DNA of 64,000 nucleotides, from the NCBI GenBank assembly GCA_034770075.1, contig CM068377.1, positions 51,376,271 through 51,440,270 on the forward strand, given 5' to 3'. The notes under the pieces are model-generated. The model searched no databases, was not told the DNA's origin, and worked only from the letters and a program-made list of their open reading frames with translations. This DNA is from Aralia elata. Lineage: Eukaryota > Streptophyta > Magnoliopsida > Apiales > Araliaceae. The position numbers and the translations under genes were made by a program. Below, piece after piece: positions 35,930 through 45,510 of this stretch (positions are counted from its first letter, which is position 1; each line of letters begins with the position of its first letter).

Positions 35930-37150
35930 TTACTGGTAATATCTTCTAAGTCTTCCAGCATGCCAAGTATTCTTAATATCCGAACCGTCCATACCCCGAA
36001 GCCGGTAAGTTCCTGGCTTGGGCACCTCAACCACTTCATAAGGCCCTTCCCAGTTCGGCATAAGTTTGCCTGAATTCTGGGGAGTCGAGGCCGCTGCTTC
36101 CCGAAGCACCAGATCTCCAACCTCAAATCTCCTAACCTTTACCCCTTTGTTGTAGTGTTTGGCCGTCCTCTTCTGATAGGCCGCCAACTTTATGACAGCT
36201 GACTCCCTAACCTCATCTAACAAATCCAGATTGAGGCGAAGTCCCTCGTCATTATATAACTCCCTGTATTGGCTGACTCGAAGTGAAGGAGATCCGATCT
36301 CAACAGGAATAAGGGCATCGGTCCCGTAAGCGAGACGAAAAGGCGAATCCCCTGTCGTTGTTCGAGTTGTTGTCCGATATGCCCATAACACACTAAGCAA
36401 CTCTTCGGGCCATCTTCCTTTAGCTTCATCCAACCTCCTTTTAATTCCATTGAGAAGAGTTCTATTAGTGACTTCTACCTGGCCGTTTGACTGAGGATGC
36501 GCCACCGAAGTCTTCCTGTGCTGAACTCCCAGATCTGTGAGAAATTCTTCGAACTTTGCACCTACAAACTGCCTCCCATTATCCGATACTATTACCATTG
36601 GGATACCGAAGCGATACACAACGAATTCCTTAAGGAATTTAAGACACTCTTGCTCCGTAATTGCTTTGAGAGGTTTAGCTTCTACCCACTTCGTCATATA
36701 GTCGATGGCCACAATAACAAAACTGACCTGCCCCTTAGCCTTTGGCAATGGTCCTAATATATCAATCCCCCATACAGCAAACGGAATGGGTGATAATACC
36801 GAATACAACTCTTCGGGAGGTTGGTGAGGGATCGTCCCATTCAACTGACAATTAGGGCACTTCTTAACATATTCTCTAGATTCTTGGAAGATGGTTGGCC
36901 AGTAGTAGCCCTGCCGTAGAATCTTGTATGCTAACGCCTTAGCGCCCATATGGTCTCCACATATACCTTCATGGACTTCCCGAAGTGTATAATCAGCTTC
37001 GGAAGGGGTCAGACACTTCTGTAGCGGAGAAGAAAACGCCCTTCGGTATAGGTCCCCATCGATCAAGATGAAAAACGAACTTCGATGCTTGATTTTCTTG
37101 GCTTCTAACCGATCCGAAGGAAGGACGCCATCCATTCTCGAGCTGACAGC
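35930..37150 (-). CDS. Integrase of element D (frame open, fused to gag remnant upstream)
   Basis: An open minus-strand frame. From the junction at about 37130 it begins with the linker MDGVLPSDRLEAKK. The zinc-binding HHCC site is visible (VHEGICGDHMG, then CPNCQ). The core shows Asp in WGIDILGPL, Asp in VSDNGRQF and Glu in NGQVEVTNRTL, the DDE triad. The tail has NWEGPYEV and ends KNTWHAGRLRRYYQ. All catalytic residues are present. There is no start of its own: it would be made only by frameshift from gag, which runs in another frame across the deletion joint. It could therefore be a cryptic rather than a made protein. Confidence 0.8.
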   Translation of the reverse strand, partial: AVSSRMDGVLPSDRLEAKKIKHRSSFFILIDGDLYRRAFSSPLQKCLTPSEADYTLREVHEGICGDHMGAKALAYKILRQGYYWPTIFQESREYVKKCPNCQLNGTIPHQPPEELYSVLSPIPFAVWGIDILGPLPKAKGQVSFVIVAIDYMTKWVEAKPLKAITEQECLKFLKEFVVYRFGIPMVIVSDNGRQFVGAKFEEFLTDLGVQHRKTSVAHPQSNGQVEVTNRTLLNGIKRRLDEAKGRWPEELLSVLWAYRTTTRTTTGDSPFRLAYGTDALIPVEIGSPSLRVSQYRELYNDEGLRLNLDLLDEVRESAVIKLAAYQKRTAKHYNKGVKVRRFEVGDLVLREAAASTPQNSGKLMPNWEGPYEVVEVPKPGTYRLRGMDGSDIKNTWHAGRLRRYYQ

Positions 37151-38401
37151 TTCAGAGTTGTGACGAACATGTGGCACTTAGCAGCATCCGGATGATCATA
37201 ATAATTCATCACTTGATTATACCCGTGAGTATGATCATAGGGATCACCAGTACCATCGTAAGAATCTAGGGGAGGCATTTTCTTGGTCTTGTCTGCTTTG
37301 ACCTGCTCGATCTCCCTAGTGAAAGGTGAATTTGTTACGTTCGGCAACTCCCTGGCCTGAACCACCGCGGCTAGTTTTTCTTCTAACTCAGCCAATCGTT
37401 TAACAACGGGATCGGTTTCGCTTCTTCGGGGTGGCGACCGAGGCCTGCCACCCGAACCGGATCTCCCTCCTTCATTACTATTACCGTGTCGAGAACGGCT
37501 TATCCGCCTGTTCCGATCTGGAGTGTGGCTCCTGGGCCTGCTTCGGTCCTGTGAGCGGCTTCTGTGCCTTCTGCGATCAGGGGAGCGGCTCTGACGCCGG
37601 CTCATCAGGCGCAAAGGGCTTTGATGTCTGCTACGGATTGGGGAGCGACTATCTCGCCTGCTCTCATTCTCCGAGCGGTTATGTCGCCGGCTCCGAACCG
37701 GGGAGTGGCTCTGTCGCCTGCTCCGAACTGGGGAGCGGCTCTGACGCCTGCTCCGAACTGGGGAGCGGCTCTGACGCCTGCTCCGAACTGGGGAGCGGCT
37801 CTGACGCCTGCTCCGAACTGGGGAGCGGCTCTGACGCCTGCTCCGAACTGGGGAGCGGCTCTGACGCCTGCTCCGAACTGGGGAGCGGCTCTGACGCCTG
37901 CTCCGAACTGGGGAGCGGCTCTGACGCCTGCTCCAAACTGGGTCGGAACCATCCGAACGATTAGTCCTGGACTGGTTCCTGTCAGTGTTCTGTCGGCCAG
38001 GGGGTCGGCTTGATGAAACCTCCTCCTGTCCTTCCAGCCTGGCCAAATGTTCAGCTATTTCTCGCTGCTGTTGGCGTAAGGCCTCCATTACTTCCTGATC
38101 TTTTGCCCTTCGTTGGGTCAGGATCCATTGCCGTTTATCTCCATGATCGGCATTACTGCCTGAGTGAACAAGGGTTCGCTGGGTTGGTAGTCATATGAGC
38201 CGAAGGTTCTGGCGTCTGCTGGTTTGTGTGAAACAGACGACGACGAACCGGGGCAGATTGGACTTGCAAAGGCACCCTAGTCCGACCCCTTGGTCCCAAC
38301 CTTTCCCTAGCCGACGACCTGAGTCGGTCAAGGACCGACCTACGAGTTGGTGTATGGGAATCAGCTGATCTTTCCCCTCCGTTATGGGCTGTATTCACCA
38401 T
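37105..38401 (-). pseudogene. Gag of element D with RS-type decapeptide repeats
   Basis: Gag starts at 38401 (MVNTAHNGGERS) but a two-base gap at about 38182, compared with element E, ends that frame after 82 codons. The correct frame continues as an open stretch from at least 38088: a coiled-coil-like MEALRQQQREIAEHLARLEG, then about eight near-perfect copies of RSRRQSRSPV (37935-37700), more diverged RS/RD repeats, and the gag core (PPLDSYDGTGDPYDH, DAAKCHMFVTTL). After SAREW the gag core is cut by the deletion to integrase. The RS array resembles RS domains of splicing factors; whether it binds RNA or nuclear proteins is unknown. Confidence 0.8.
37700..37935 (-). repeat. 30-bp coding tandem repeat (RS decapeptide)
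   Basis: About eight 30-base units (plus strand CTCCGAACTGGGGAGCGGCT plus CTGACGCCTG), several identical. As 30 is a multiple of three, all six frames stay open across it; only the minus-strand gag frame is meaningful. Confidence 0.92.
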
Positions 38402-38464
38402 ATCTGTTCCCTAGCTTTAACAGTGACTGTGAACTAACACTAAAGGCCCTCCTTCTAGCGCCAA

Positions 38465-38900
38465 TGTTAACGCCAAGATTTGTCTGCGCACTTCAGTCAC
38501 TACAAAATGCGCTAATCCTGCACAATAACGAAACCTCACTCAAAGTTCCGGGTGGTTTTGCCACCGGGGGATAGCTCAGGCGTGAGAATTAGTACAGGCT
38601 ATATCAAGGTTTTGATAACAATGGAGGTTTTTAGTTTAGTGTTTAGTTTTGCATTACCTTTGAAATGTAGAGGAAAGCCTTATATATACACTCCCACTTG
38701 CCATCATCACGCCAGGTCCCACTTGACAGTATAAAGCATACGTCCCATCAACCAAATCATAATAAATGCTTTAGTCAGAATATAAGTCAACTTAGTTAAG
38801 AGATAACTTCCTTAACCAAATTACTTCTCTGCATCCCGAACCCACACCCCGGGTCGGATCTAGCACATCGGGTCGGGAGTCCCGAACCCAGAACCCAACA
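38465..38900 (-). repeat. 5' LTR of element D
   Basis: 436 bases. The primer site follows at 38447-38464 on the minus strand and the target duplication GTAGC lies at 38901-38905. Confidence 0.95.
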
Positions 38901-38905
38901 GTAGC

Positions 38906-39728
38906 CATCATGACACAATTATGCATAAAATTTTGCATGCATCTTCACTCCTATAGCTTTTAAAAACTAGGCTGGACAAAAAAAAATAAAATATTGAGGG
39001 TATTTTTGTGGTTAAGATCGAGTGTAAACCCAAAACTTAAGATTTCTATAACCAGTCTAGTTTCATATTGATGGAGATCACAAGTCAAGACAAAATCAAA
39101 GATTTTTCATTTTTATTATTTAGAGTTTTTATTGTGTTTAATGTAAGAGTAATTGATGTAATTTATTTATTAGTGGGGATTTAAGACTTTTAATTGTGAT
39201 TAGGTTTTTAATATTTAGTAAGTATTTTAGTCATTAGTTCTTTTATTGTTACCCAAGTAACGTTAGGGTTTTGAGTCTATAAATATTGATGTAATCCCCC
39301 ACAAGTTAATTAGACTATTGAATTATTGAAGATTATTATTCCCACACATTTTGATTGCGATCAAATTCTCTCTCTTCTGCGGTTGAAAAACCCTTGGCGT
39401 AGTGGTGTCTAGAGCATAACCCAAGTTCACTTTTCCTTTGTTCTTTTTAAATTTTCAGAAAATATTCATCTTTGAATCTTGTCCTACATCACACACACTT
39501 TCTTGAATGGCATCTGTGTACAAAAGAAGGTATTCAATCAAAATGGCATGTGAAGGAACAAGAATTATTCCTAACGATGGGGCATTTGATTATTCTGCTT
39601 GCATATTGTGCTGTCTGTCATTGCATGAACAATTTATATGGTATTGCAAGCACTTTTTCCACGAGCAATACATAATTCAATTTAGGAAATGTTTCTTCTT
39701 TTTACACAATAAATTGAATAAATTGATG
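38906..39728. other. Intergenic DNA with an LTR-like piece
   Basis: No gene was recognised. A TATAAATATTGATGTAATCC block (39280-39299) followed by a leader-like region to about 39480 resembles the R/U5 part of a solo or decayed LTR. No partner was found. Confidence 0.3.
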
Positions 39729-40866
39729 CATAGTTGTCACAGTGCTACGGCGAGTCATGCGGTAGTTAACTGCCAGGACGCCTAGGCGACAAGGCGACCA
39801 CCATGGCGTCCGTATGACGACAAGTCATTTACAATGTGCAATTTATATATTATTTATTTTACTTAACAAATATATTGGCAATAAAATTTCATATACATTA
39901 AAACCCAAAACAGAACACTTTAGAATAACATTAAAAGCACAATTATGTAAATACTTAGCAATAACAATTCAAAAATAAAACACTTGATATTAAAAACTAG
40001 TACAAGAAATGAAGAATTCAACAAACACCACATAGAAAATAAAGTAGCAACTATCACGTATTACTAGTCTAATCACTAATAAAACACTACATAACAAGCC
40101 CAAATAATGTCTAGACTCTCTACGCTAGTCTCTAAACATCGTTCAAGCAAACTCATCAAGAACAAGGTCATCTCCATCTCCTCCACGAGAACTACTCTCA
40201 TTTAAAGGCGTAGGTAATCTTTCTCCAAAATCATCCTCCACATCTTCATCATTCTCTTCTTCATCAACTTCATCATCGGAGTCGGAATCCATCAATCTTG
40301 ATTCCCTTAAAGTTGAACCACCACCACGTCGAGAGTATGTAATGACCGGGATGAACAACATCGGCCTCATTATTGATTCATTCATTACCCCATTCAAAGT
40401 CATCAATGGCTAATGAAAAAAAAAAATTCAAGTTCACGCCTCTTTTGGAACCTTGAAACGATCTTTCGATTGTATTGGACATATACCAAGTCACTCGATC
40501 GTTTGTGTTCCAATTTATTCCTCTTCTTCGTATGAATCTAAAATAAATAAAACAAAAAATAATAATATTAATGATAAAATTTTATTATATAAAAAATAGT
40601 TAGTATTAGTAATGACTTATTGCTTTTGAACCAACAATAGAAAGTACTTACAAACTCAAATGTACTCCAATTGCACTCACAACTGGAAGAAGAACAACAA
40701 AGGCCTAAAATTCTTTTTGCAAACTTTGTAAGCTCAATAGTCTGCCTTTCAAAAGCGCTCCGCCAATCAATTAGTAAACATTTAAAAGAAATATAAATAT
40801 TTTTAAAAGGAGGAAAAGAAGAATGTATATAATTATAATTTATATTTTATATCTTTATATATATTT

Positions 40867-41142
40867 TGATAGCATGATATACATTGTTGTGTCCCCCATC
40901 TAATAGCTTAAGCTTTTAGATGAGTTGGTTACTTAACATGGTATCAGAGCTCTGAGTGTGCAAGGTTTTGGGTTTAAATCTTCCCGGCCGCACAATTGTC
41001 TTTATATTAATTTAATAGTGCAAATGCACTTTAATTTCTCCCTTCTCTATGAAAAGTTGCATTTGAGGAGTGTTAGCATGATATACATTGTTAGGCCCTC
41101 CATCTAACAGATTAAGCTTTTAGATGAGTTGGTTACTTAACA
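40867..41142 (+). mobile_element. TRIM/SMART-like miniature LTR element (276 bp), TSD TATTT
   Basis: Terminal direct repeats 40867-40938 (72 bases, TGATAGCATG...TTAACA) and 41072-41142 (71 bases, TGTTAGCATG...TTAACA). Directly after the first lies the iMet primer site TGGTATCAGAGC (40939-40950); directly before the second a purine tract ATTTGAGGAG (41062-41071). TATTT flanks both sides (40862-40866 and 41143-41147). The inside is about 130 bases with no coding capacity. All parts of a complete LTR element are present, at a size near the smallest known plant LTR elements. It lies within the hAT transposase gene, probably in an intron. Confidence 0.85.
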
Positions 41143-41701
41143 TATTTCAATATACTTAAGAGGATTCTTTAAAATCTGTTGCCTAATCGCCATTTCTCTT
41201 GCAAAAGTATCTCTAGAAACATCATAGTTATCGCCTAGATTGCTTATCTTGTCTAACAAATATTACTTGGGCACTATCTTTGCGAGAATGTCATTGAAGT
41301 CTTCTCGTAGAGTGCAAGCTAACTCCAAACATTCCTCTTTGATATCAAAGTACTTGCTCGGATTGAGAAACAACGCAACCTCATATAATTTTTGCTCCAT
41401 TTGGCTTTCCCATCGCCGCTCAACAATGTCAATCGCCTTCTTGTAGAGTCTTTGTTTGTTATTAAATGAATCTTTGATTTTTTTTTCTTCGCACACTCCA
41501 TCGCAGCGAAAACTTCTGGCATAGCAAGCTTCTCATCACCATCAACAATCTTTAAGGCTACAAGAAGTGGTTGTGACGCCCTAATACAATCCTCAACATG
41601 ATGCAAAAATGTAGTTGCTATTATAGTATCACATACTTCCTTCCCTGCTTCGGTAGCTGACAACTTAGATTTTGTCCAATCCTCGCTTATGAACAAATTC
41701 C

Positions 41702-42356
41702 TCAATGCATATGCTTGTACAAACTTTGCAAGGTGAGGAAAGTTGTAACAAATCTAGTAATTCCGGATCTCGCAAGATCCCTCCCATTTGTTTTTTCCCT
41801 CATCGCATCAAGAAGACGACCATACCTGTAAATGAATGTTGTGATTCTTCTTGCATTTGTGATTGTGGGCTGGAATTGCTTCAGCTTGCCTATGTCATCT
41901 AGCATAAGGTCTAAGCAGTGAGCAACGCATGATGTCCAAAATAGTGCAGGTCTCCTCTCCATTAGTATATGTCTCACTGCCTTGTAATTAAAGGCATTGT
42001 CCGTCACCACCTGAACAACATACTCGCGGCCAATTTCCTCAATCTTACTATCAAGGAGATTTGTCAACATTGTGGCATCTTGCGACTCGCTGGAGGCATC
42101 AACAACCCATGGAGGTCCCTTCAGACTATTAACATGGAAATTCAACAAGTGTCTTCCCCTCCTATCTGTCTAACCGCGACATGAGTGTGCAGCTATATTG
42201 CTTCCAAGAAATTTCATGTTTTGCCTTTAACTCATTGGTTTGCTTCTTTGCCTTCTCAAGTAAAGGAACCTTCAACTCATGATACGTTGGAGGCTTTAAA
42301 CCCGGCTCATATTGTCCTATGGACTCGGTCATTACCTCCCGAATAAAAAATTTCAC
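41702..42356 (-). pseudogene. hAT transposase, DUF659 / catalytic core part
   Basis: Two adjoining minus-strand frames. The first (42356-42162) begins MKFFIREVMTESIGQ and holds PPTYHELKVPLLEKAKKQTN; it is lost near 42170, where relatives continue with a DGWTD motif. The second (42148-41702) carries the rest of the core, including ATMLTNLLDSKIEEIG and FWTSCVAHCLDLML, and ends in a stop at 41702. A working protein would cut and paste hAT elements such as the one at 56802-57349. Confidence 0.75.
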
Positions 42357-42365
42357 ATTCTATCG

Positions 42366-44455
42366 TAACTTAACCAATGATCCCATAATCATATTGGTTG
42401 AATTAGTCTATTACAGACCATAAAATTATAAATTTTCTTAACTTCATCCCTGGATCTTAACTTGATCTCATTCTTTCTACAAGTATCAACTTGTAGTTCA
42501 TTCGTATATATGGATAACACCATATATATATCGGTCAAATTTTAACCTTATAATTTTAACATTCTATACTTTCATATACCCAAGGTTCACAGTATTAATA
42601 ATAGGATGGTTCTTGGGAACAGAAGAATCTTGCGATAAATGTTTGCATCTTTATTCGTGACAAGATTCCTTTTCTTTATAGAACATACCGTATTATTCAA
42701 TACCCTCACTTGAATACATATTTTTATAGAGATATCTCTTTATATCGATATTCCCTATCTATCTGAAATTCACAGTATTAATGATAAGATTGTTATTGGA
42801 ACCAAGGGGCGCATTCCGGTAAAAGTGGCACTTTACCGACGCTCATTAAGTGTAACCTCAATGCTTACAAAACTCCCAATATCATTCAATACTCTCACTC
42901 AGATATATAGTTCTTGATCAACATTGTATTAATGTTTTACTATCTGTCTGAAGTTCAGAGTATCGGCATAACATGATCAGTCCATATTACCAATACCCTC
43001 ACTCAGATTTATAGTTCTTTGACAATTCTAAGTTATATCAAATTTAAAGACATAACAACGTTCGATAATAATAACATCATATTATTGATATAATATTTGG
43101 TTACATGGTTTTCTTGTTCGTATTACAACAATCATTATGACTTCATACAAATACAAGTAAATAAAACATGAAACCTAATCTAAGCTTCTTCTTATCGTTC
43201 ATGGTCTTCTTAACGTTCTTCATAACTGCAAATAAAGGTTTGTTCGCAAGAATGAGCACTACGGCTCAGCAAGTCTAACTAATAACACATAAACAGTTTA
43301 TGCTTTCATATAAACTTTAACATGCTTTATTTATCATATCTTACAGTTAACGATCGCGTTAACTCATGCTCAACAATAGTACATAATCATATGTAGCATC
43401 ACATATCACTTAACAACATTGGATCATCAAATCTTATTTAATATCACATAAGACTTCCACGTATATGCTTTAACATGTTATCTTCACATAACAACTATCA
43501 CATACAAATAAGGGATAGAAGACTTGCACAATAACACATAAAGGATTAGAACTTGCCTTGATGCGTGATCTCGTCTAATCGATACGCTTTAAACAGCCTA
43601 TATAATAGGTTACATGTACCCGAAGGTTAGTTCATCGAATATTACTTCATAATAAGTCTTAGGTATCCTTGAAATAACTATTTCCATAATTGGAATACTT
43701 AGGACAAGTGGCTAACTCAAAAACTCATTTTTAAGCCACTTTTTCGAAAATGGGCAGCAAGCTTTTAAGCTTGGACCAGCCACACTAAACTGACCATAAC
43801 TTGCCATTTCTTTAGACTTGCCATTTCTTTTGAGCTCGGTATGAAATAACACCTTGCCATTTCTTTAGACTATTAAGTTATTGTGATACAACTCAATTCA
43901 GTTTAGTTGATTTTGTTATTCATTTCAGTTCATAATTCTGTTCTCTATATCCGTACTGGGCATTTGGCTCATGCTGTGTTTTTCTTCCGGCAGGTACTCA
44001 AGGGGATCATGGGCAAGTGTGATGAGAGCTTCTCACCTAGATTGTTTAGATATTTTGGTTATGTTTCGATGTTTGGGTCTCTAGCATTGAACTTTTATTA
44101 AGATTAGAATGTACTAATCAATATGTATTTTGAGCCGGTTGGGCAGTTATTAACACCTCTTTAAGATTAATCTTTTGCGGTTTATAATTTTGATATTAGT
44201 TTATATTTCTGTTATATAAGTGTGGTCTCCCTTCCTAAATTTGGAAGGGGGTGTTACAGTATCTCTCTCCTCTTATATAAATTCTCCCTCCACCCAAACT
44301 CCATTCAGTTCATATCTCACAAGTCACAGCCCACACTATCCCCCACATTTTTTGGCCTAAAATTTTCATCTCCTTAATTTTTACCCATTCATTTTATTTT
44401 TTCAAATCAATTCATTTTCAGTACCCTTTTTATTCTGTTAATATATCCCAAAACC
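42366..44455. other. Intergenic, AT-rich, unassigned
   Basis: No gene is supported. A short plus-strand ORF at 43907-44101 (starts MILLFISVHNS) matches nothing I recognise. The stretch 43680-43860 with GGGCAGCAAGCTTTTAAGC resembles the LTR edge of other gypsy elements but has no partner. Confidence 0.3.
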
Positions 44456-44459
44456 AAAA

Positions 44460-45510
44460 TATAAAATCGGTGTTAAAGGTTTCATAGGAGGCATTGCTTC
44501 CATTGTAGCAGGCTGCTCCACACACCCACCCCACCCCACAATTTCACTCCCTCCGCTCAGCTTTTGCTTTCAATGCCACCGGCGCCGCCGTGGAAAACGT
44601 CGTTCACTTTCCTCTGCCGCCGCCTTGTTCTCCGGCACATCCGCTACCGTGCTTCGACAGACACTCTACTCCACCACCAGGATGGGGCTTTACGAAGTGT
44701 TGAAACGAAAATGGACCGACCCGATCTTGGGCAGCTTCCCGCTTGTGCAGAAAATTGCAGCTGGCTTGATAGCCGGTGACATAGGCGCGGCTCTGGGTAA
44801 CGGCTGACGTGGCCATGGTTCGGATGCAAGCCGATGGTCGGCTCCTGGCTTCTCAGCCGCGCAATTATAAATGCTTTATTGATGCCATAACGCGTATGTC
44901 TAAGCAAGAGGGTGTTGCTACTCTGTGGCGCGGTTCATCGCTTACGGTGAACCGTGCAATGATCGCGTCCATAGCTTCCAATGCTATTGTTGTGCCCTTA
45001 AAATTATAAGATCAAGGCTACAGTTAATAGCGTCAAGTGCTCGTGCCCTTGGGACCTAATAAGGAGGTGGTGGCACCACCTTACACTGAAGTTAATAACA
45101 CTTGTCTTTCAAGATACAATGACAAGTGCCCCTTGAGGCCTAAACCCAATAGCAATCTAATTGTATATATACTCATTAATTGTTTAGTTCTCAACTGATG
45201 TGGGACTCTTACTTTCCATAAACTTTTATTTATCATCTTTACGAGTGATCTTTAAGAGTTAATTTCTCATTCATTATCCCATAAATTTGAACTTCCTAAT
45301 ATTTGAATTTTATCTGATCATGGAGTAAAATACATTGATATATAAATCCATCTCTAATGATTAATAGAACTCACTTCAATTTAAGCTCAAATTCTAACAT
45401 TATTCCCACAATTTTTAGGCAAGGTCTTTTCACCATGATATTGTTTGTGACTCTTGAACAAGTCCGAAAACTCTTCAAGGATTTATGAGTAGCAACATAA
45501 TGTATTATGT
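44460..45510 (+). pseudogene. DIC: Mitochondrial dicarboxylate carrier (DIC/UCP4-5 type) pseudogene
   Basis: Pieces in order match a plant dicarboxylate carrier of the inner mitochondrial membrane: VKGFIGGIASIVAGCSTHP (from 44472), a shifted linker, FSGTSATVLRQTLYSTTRMG (44625 onward) and LIAGDIGAALGN to about 44800, then after a two-base loss MVRMQADGRLLASQ and LWRGSSLTVNRAM (44809-44960). A deletion then joins NRAM to IASIASN of a later repeat, followed by VVAPPYTEV (about 45068-45094) and the C-terminal LFVTLEQVRKLFKDL (about 45440-45486). The PxDxxK signature of the first carrier repeat is gone. The genes are normally intronless in this family, so a processed origin cannot be told from a decayed duplicate. 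Confidence 0.85.

Larger units (their letters stand above)
32571..38900 (-). mobile_element. Gypsy element D (Tat-like, internally deleted), TSD GTAGC
   Basis: Two 436-base LTRs (32571-33006 and 38465-38900) look identical by eye and are flanked by GTAGC at 32566-32570 and 38901-38905. Minus-strand order: LTR, primer site 38464-38447 (TTGGCGCTAGAAGGAGGG), gag with an RS-repeat tail, integrase, LTR. Protease, RT and both RNase H domains are gone; gag is joined directly to the RNase H-integrase linker. Between integrase and the 3' LTR lies a plus-strand spliced gene. The purine tract (GAGTAGGGGGCAA on the minus strand) abuts the LTR at 33007. This is a very young insertion of a nonautonomous element. 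Confidence 0.95.
39729..42365 (-). mobile_element. hAT transposon, right end missing, coding region broken
   Basis: The left end CATAGTTGTCAC at 39729 matches the ends of the small element at 56802-57349, and the adjoining few hundred bases are inverted relatives of the inside of that element. The coding region lies on the minus strand: DUF659-type block (about 42356-41710, with GLKPPTYHEL, VVTDNAFNYKAV and AHCLDLMLDDIGK), middle part (41705-41263, with CIRASQPLLVALKIVDGDEK and RRWESQMEQKLYE), then hAT C-terminal dimerisation block (about 40760-40670, RILGLCCSSS and CNWSTFEF) and an acidic tail (40406-40143). Stops and frame changes break it. The N-terminal BED finger and the right end are absent. 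A miniature LTR element sits inside at 40867-41142. Confidence 0.8.

Noticed and set aside
37700..37935. Regular 30-bp repeats that could suggest a CRISPR array
   Set aside because: There are no spacers; units are contiguous, code for a gag decapeptide and lie in a plant retrotransposon.
37431..38013. Plus-strand ORFs over the RS repeat (repeating APNWGAALTP or CSELGSGSDA)
   Set aside because: They are shadows of the minus-strand gag repeat; a 30-base unit keeps all six frames open.
40939..40975. Possible tRNA gene at TGGTATCAGAGC
   Set aside because: It is complementary to the 3' end of initiator Met tRNA, that is, a primer binding site, and no cloverleaf follows.
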